Shown here: positions 5,001-7,066 of the stretch, piece after piece
Position numbering within the stretch: the first letter of the stretch is position 1
Layout of the letters: every line of letters begins with the position of its first letter
Source of the DNA: an uncultured Anaerosacchariphilus sp.
GTDB taxonomy: Bacteria > Bacillota > Clostridia > Lachnospirales > Lachnospiraceae
Length of the DNA stretch: 7,066 nucleotides
Direction: 5' to 3'
Assembly (NCBI GenBank): GCA_934402125.1
Contig: CAKRTY010000077.1
Coordinates: 1 to 7,066, forward strand
The notes under the pieces: generated by a model
Told to the model about the DNA's origin: nothing
The model's database searches: none
The model's input: the letters and a program-made list of their open reading frames with translations, nothing else
Position numbers and translations under genes: made by a program

Positions 5001-6560
5001 ATGAAAAAAAGGTGGAAAGAACTTATTTTTGCAGTCTGGTTAATCAGTTCGATGGTTGCGATGGGATATATTTTTCTGAAAAATGGGTATAATCTCGTCA
5101 ATTCAGATGATTCTGCGGAACTGATACTGGCCAGATTGCTTTCGGAAGGCAATGGCATATTAAGCAGGGGCTGGATGTATTCTACGGAATTGCGGGTTGT
5201 CAATACCCAGCTTATCCGCGCGCTGCTTTTCCGGATAACAGACAACTGGATGAGTGTCCGGATTGTCTCTAGTCTCGTGCTGGATCTGTGGCTTCTGATA
5301 TCCTATGGCTTTTTTATAATACAGCTGACCGGAGAGCGGAAATGGTTCTGGTATACAGCGCCGTTTTTGCTGGTGCCCTTTAGTGGAGAGGCGTTTTATG
5401 TATATGGGGCAATGGCCTATTATATACCGCACCTGGCGTTGTCTTTTCAGATTCTGGGACTGTGTATCGGACTGTGGAAGGATAATCGCAGTAAACTCCT
5501 GAAATACCTGCTGCTGGCAGCGGTGTCATTGCTTGCAGCGCTTGGTGGAATCCGGCAGCTGTTGATTACGACGGTGCCTCTTATTCTTGCGTTGTTTTTT
5601 CTTGTGCTGCGGCATTCGGAACTTTTGGAAAAGAAAAAGGAATTTTGTACGCCCTGTCTGGCGATTGGCTGGAGTGCTTTCTGGAGCTTCACAGGTTATC
5701 TGGTAAACGCAAAGCTTCTTACAAAAATATATCATTTTAAGGCATACGATGAATTACATCTGAACCAGCCAACCATGGAACGGCTACAGGTGATTCTGCG
5801 AGGAATCCTGAATGTGTTCGGTTATACAGAGGGGGATGTTCCGGATACTCTTCTGATGAGCGAAAAAGGAATTTTGCTGGTATTATCTCTGGGATTTCTG
5901 GTATGGATGGGCCTTTTGCTTCTGCTTATCTGGAAGAACAGAAATTCACTGAGCCTTGTTTCTGAGTTTGTATATTGGTTCAGTATATGGGGCTTTCTGT
6001 TGTGCTTCCTGTTGTTTTTATTTACCGATGTGGAAGTGACGGCAAGATACTATCTTCTTTATATTATGATGTTTGTGCCGCTTCTGGCTGTTTTTTACAG
6101 AGAGACCGGACTTTCGACGGAAGTAAAAAAGCTGTTGTATGGGATGGCGGTTATAGCAGTCGTGATATTGAGCTTCGGGGTGTACAGAAATGAACTCCGC
6201 AAAACAGCGAATGAGGAAAGAGCCGTACTGAAAGAATATCTTGTAGAGCATGGCTACACTTACGGATACGCTACCTTCTGGAATGCGGACGTGATGACAG
6301 AACTATCCGGCGGACGCATTGAAATGGCGGCGCTTGAGGAACATGACGGCAATTGTTCCCTGTTCCCGTGGCTGGTAAGTCTGGATACCTTATTTCCCAG
6401 AGAGCCCAGGAAAGATGTGTTTCTTATTTTACATGGAAATGAAAGGAATAAGTTCAGCAGTCTGATTGAAAACAGGGAAGCGATATTTGAAACGGAAAGC
6501 TTATATCTATACACTTATGAAAGCTCAGCCGAATTTACAGCATTACTAACTCAGGAGTGA
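5001..6560 (+). CDS. Polytopic membrane protein, GT-C glycosyltransferase-like, function unknown
   Basis: The protein has 519 residues if started at the ATG (5001), preceded by GGGG at 4991-4994; an in-frame TTG at 4989 has no ribosome binding site. About ten membrane segments are seen by eye, near 8-27, 87-108, 117-135, 139-159, 167-203 (probably two), 217-236, 289-310, 323-342, 349-366 and 377-394. The positively charged N-terminus MKKRWK places the first long loop (28-86) outside. That loop holds [11 protein letters not shown] (D36, D37), reminiscent of the acidic motif in the first external loop of GT-C enzymes that use lipid-linked sugars. A soluble C-terminal domain (about 396-519) contains [25 protein letters not shown] (420-444). 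A role in envelope glycan assembly is inference from topology only. No glycan genes are adjacent. Its stop codon is 5 bases before the topoisomerase start. Confidence 0.8.
   Translation: MKKRWKELIFAVWLISSMVAMGYIFLKNGYNLVNSDDSAELILARLLSEGNGILSRGWMYSTELRVVNTQLIRALLFRITDNWMSVRIVSSLVLDLWLLISYGFFIIQLTGERKWFWYTAPFLLVPFSGEAFYVYGAMAYYIPHLALSFQILGLCIGLWKDNRSKLLKYLLLAAVSLLAALGGIRQLLITTVPLILALFFLVLRHSELLEKKKEFCTPCLAIGWSAFWSFTGYLVNAKLLTKIYHFKAYDELHLNQPTMERLQVILRGILNVFGYTEGDVPDTLLMSEKGILLVLSLGFLVWMGLLLLLIWKNRNSLSLVSEFVYWFSIWGFLLCFLLFLFTDVEVTARYYLLYIMMFVPLLAVFYRETGLSTEVKKLLYGMAVIAVVILSFGVYRNELRKTANEERAVLKEYLVEHGYTYGYATFWNADVMTELSGGRIEMAALEEHDGNCSLFPWLVSLDTLFPREPRKDVFLILHGNERNKFSSLIENREAIFETESLYLYTYESSAEFTALLTQE
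6552..6557 (+). promoter_or_regulatory. Ribosome binding site of the topoisomerase gene, inside the upstream CDS
   Basis: CAGGAG lies in the last codons of the membrane protein gene, touching its TGA stop (6558-6560), and is 8 bases before the ATG at 6566. This placement suggests that translation of the two genes is coupled. Confidence 0.75.
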
Positions 6561-6565
6561 ACAAC

Positions 6566-7066
6566 ATGGTAAATACAACAACCTACGACGCAGGCAGTAT
6601 CTCAGTTCTGGAAGGATTGGAGGCAGTACGGAAACGTCCCGGTATGTATATCGGAAGCGTATCCAGAAAGGGACTGAACCATCTGATTTATGAAATCGTG
6701 GATAATTCCGTGGACGAGCATCTGGCAGGCTTCTGTTCGAAAATCAGCGTATTTCTGGAGAAGGACGGTTCCTGTACCGTATCGGACAACGGACGGGGAA
6801 TCCCCGTGGATATGCATGCCAAGGGAGTATCCGCAGAGCGGCTGGTATTCACAACCCTGCATGCGGGCGGCAAATTTGATGATTCTGTATACAAGACCAG
6901 CGGAGGACTCCATGGAGTGGGTTCATCGGTGGTCAATGCGCTGTCTACCTATCTGGATATCGAGGTCAGCCGGGACGGCTATGTACATCATGATCGGTAT
7001 GAGCGGGGAATTCCTGTCATAGAGCTGGAGAACGGTCTGCTCCCGAAGCTGCGCAGGACCCGGGAG
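6566..7066 (+). CDS. Type IIA DNA topoisomerase B subunit (ParE or GyrB paralogue), N-terminal part (3' truncated)
   Basis: The 167 visible codons cover most of the GHKL ATPase domain of a type IIA topoisomerase B subunit, which uses ATP to drive strand passage with its partner A subunit. Signatures are [19 protein letters not shown] (13-31), [10 protein letters not shown] (42-51, catalytic E43 and Mg-binding N47), [12 protein letters not shown] (73-84, D74), [18 protein letters not shown] (97-114) and the ATP-lid glycine loop [15 protein letters not shown] (113-127). The short segment [23 protein letters not shown], lacking the longer GyrB insertion, favours the ParE or second-GyrB type of Clostridia; the deciding C-terminal part is outside the window. 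The start at ATG 6566 is supported by CAGGAG and by the N-terminal [20 protein letters not shown]. It probably lies in an operon with the membrane protein upstream. Confidence 0.93.
   Translation, partial: MVNTTTYDAGSISVLEGLEAVRKRPGMYIGSVSRKGLNHLIYEIVDNSVDEHLAGFCSKISVFLEKDGSCTVSDNGRGIPVDMHAKGVSAERLVFTTLHAGGKFDDSVYKTSGGLHGVGSSVVNALSTYLDIEVSRDGYVHHDRYERGIPVIELENGLLPKLRRTRE

Noticed and set aside
4747..5004. 85-codon + strand open frame spanning the tRNA
   Set aside because: It reads through the tRNA promoter, the tRNA-Glu and its terminator; the region is fully explained by those non-coding features.

Overview
The window is chromosomal DNA of a Gram-positive anaerobe of the Clostridia, most likely a member of the Lachnospiraceae. 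The reasons are the strong AGGAGG-type ribosome binding sites, sigma-A type promoters with 17-base spacers, the PduL plus AckA acetate module followed by DUF177-rpmF, and the clostridial style of the protein sequences. This assignment comes from protein character only; no database search was possible. Every gene lies on the + strand.

Layout: (1) 1-1635: the 3' part of hemL (glutamate-1-semialdehyde aminomutase), then a seven-bladed beta-propeller lactonase in the same transcription unit. (2) 1636-1964: a 329-base gap holding a 122-base element (1658-1779) that folds as a gap-free four-way junction, then a sigma-A promoter (1825-1853) and a structured leader with two hairpins (1871-1922). (3) 1965-3795: pduL-type phosphotransacylase and ackA, which together convert acetyl-CoA to acetate with ATP formation. 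Their codon use looks like that of highly expressed genes. (4) 3796-4608: a consensus promoter with an inverted repeat in its spacer, then the DUF177 (YceD) gene and rpmF (ribosomal protein bL32), a ribosome-related pair. (5) 4609-5000: a compact non-coding segment with the rpmF terminator, an overlapping long palindrome, a tRNA promoter, tRNA-Glu(CTC), its terminator and another promoter. (6) 5001-7066: a polytopic membrane protein resembling GT-C glycosyltransferases, followed after five bases by the start of a type IIA topoisomerase B subunit (ParE or GyrB), whose ribosome binding site lies in the last codons of the membrane protein.

Most of the genes are ordinary housekeeping genes. The most unusual objects are non-coding: the cloverleaf-like element upstream of the acetate operon, the palindrome that shares the U-tract of the rpmF terminator, and the inverted repeat inside the DUF177-rpmF promoter. 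The coupling of an uncharacterised envelope protein to a topoisomerase gene is the most unusual gene arrangement. No CRISPR array, integrase, transposase or defence system is visible.
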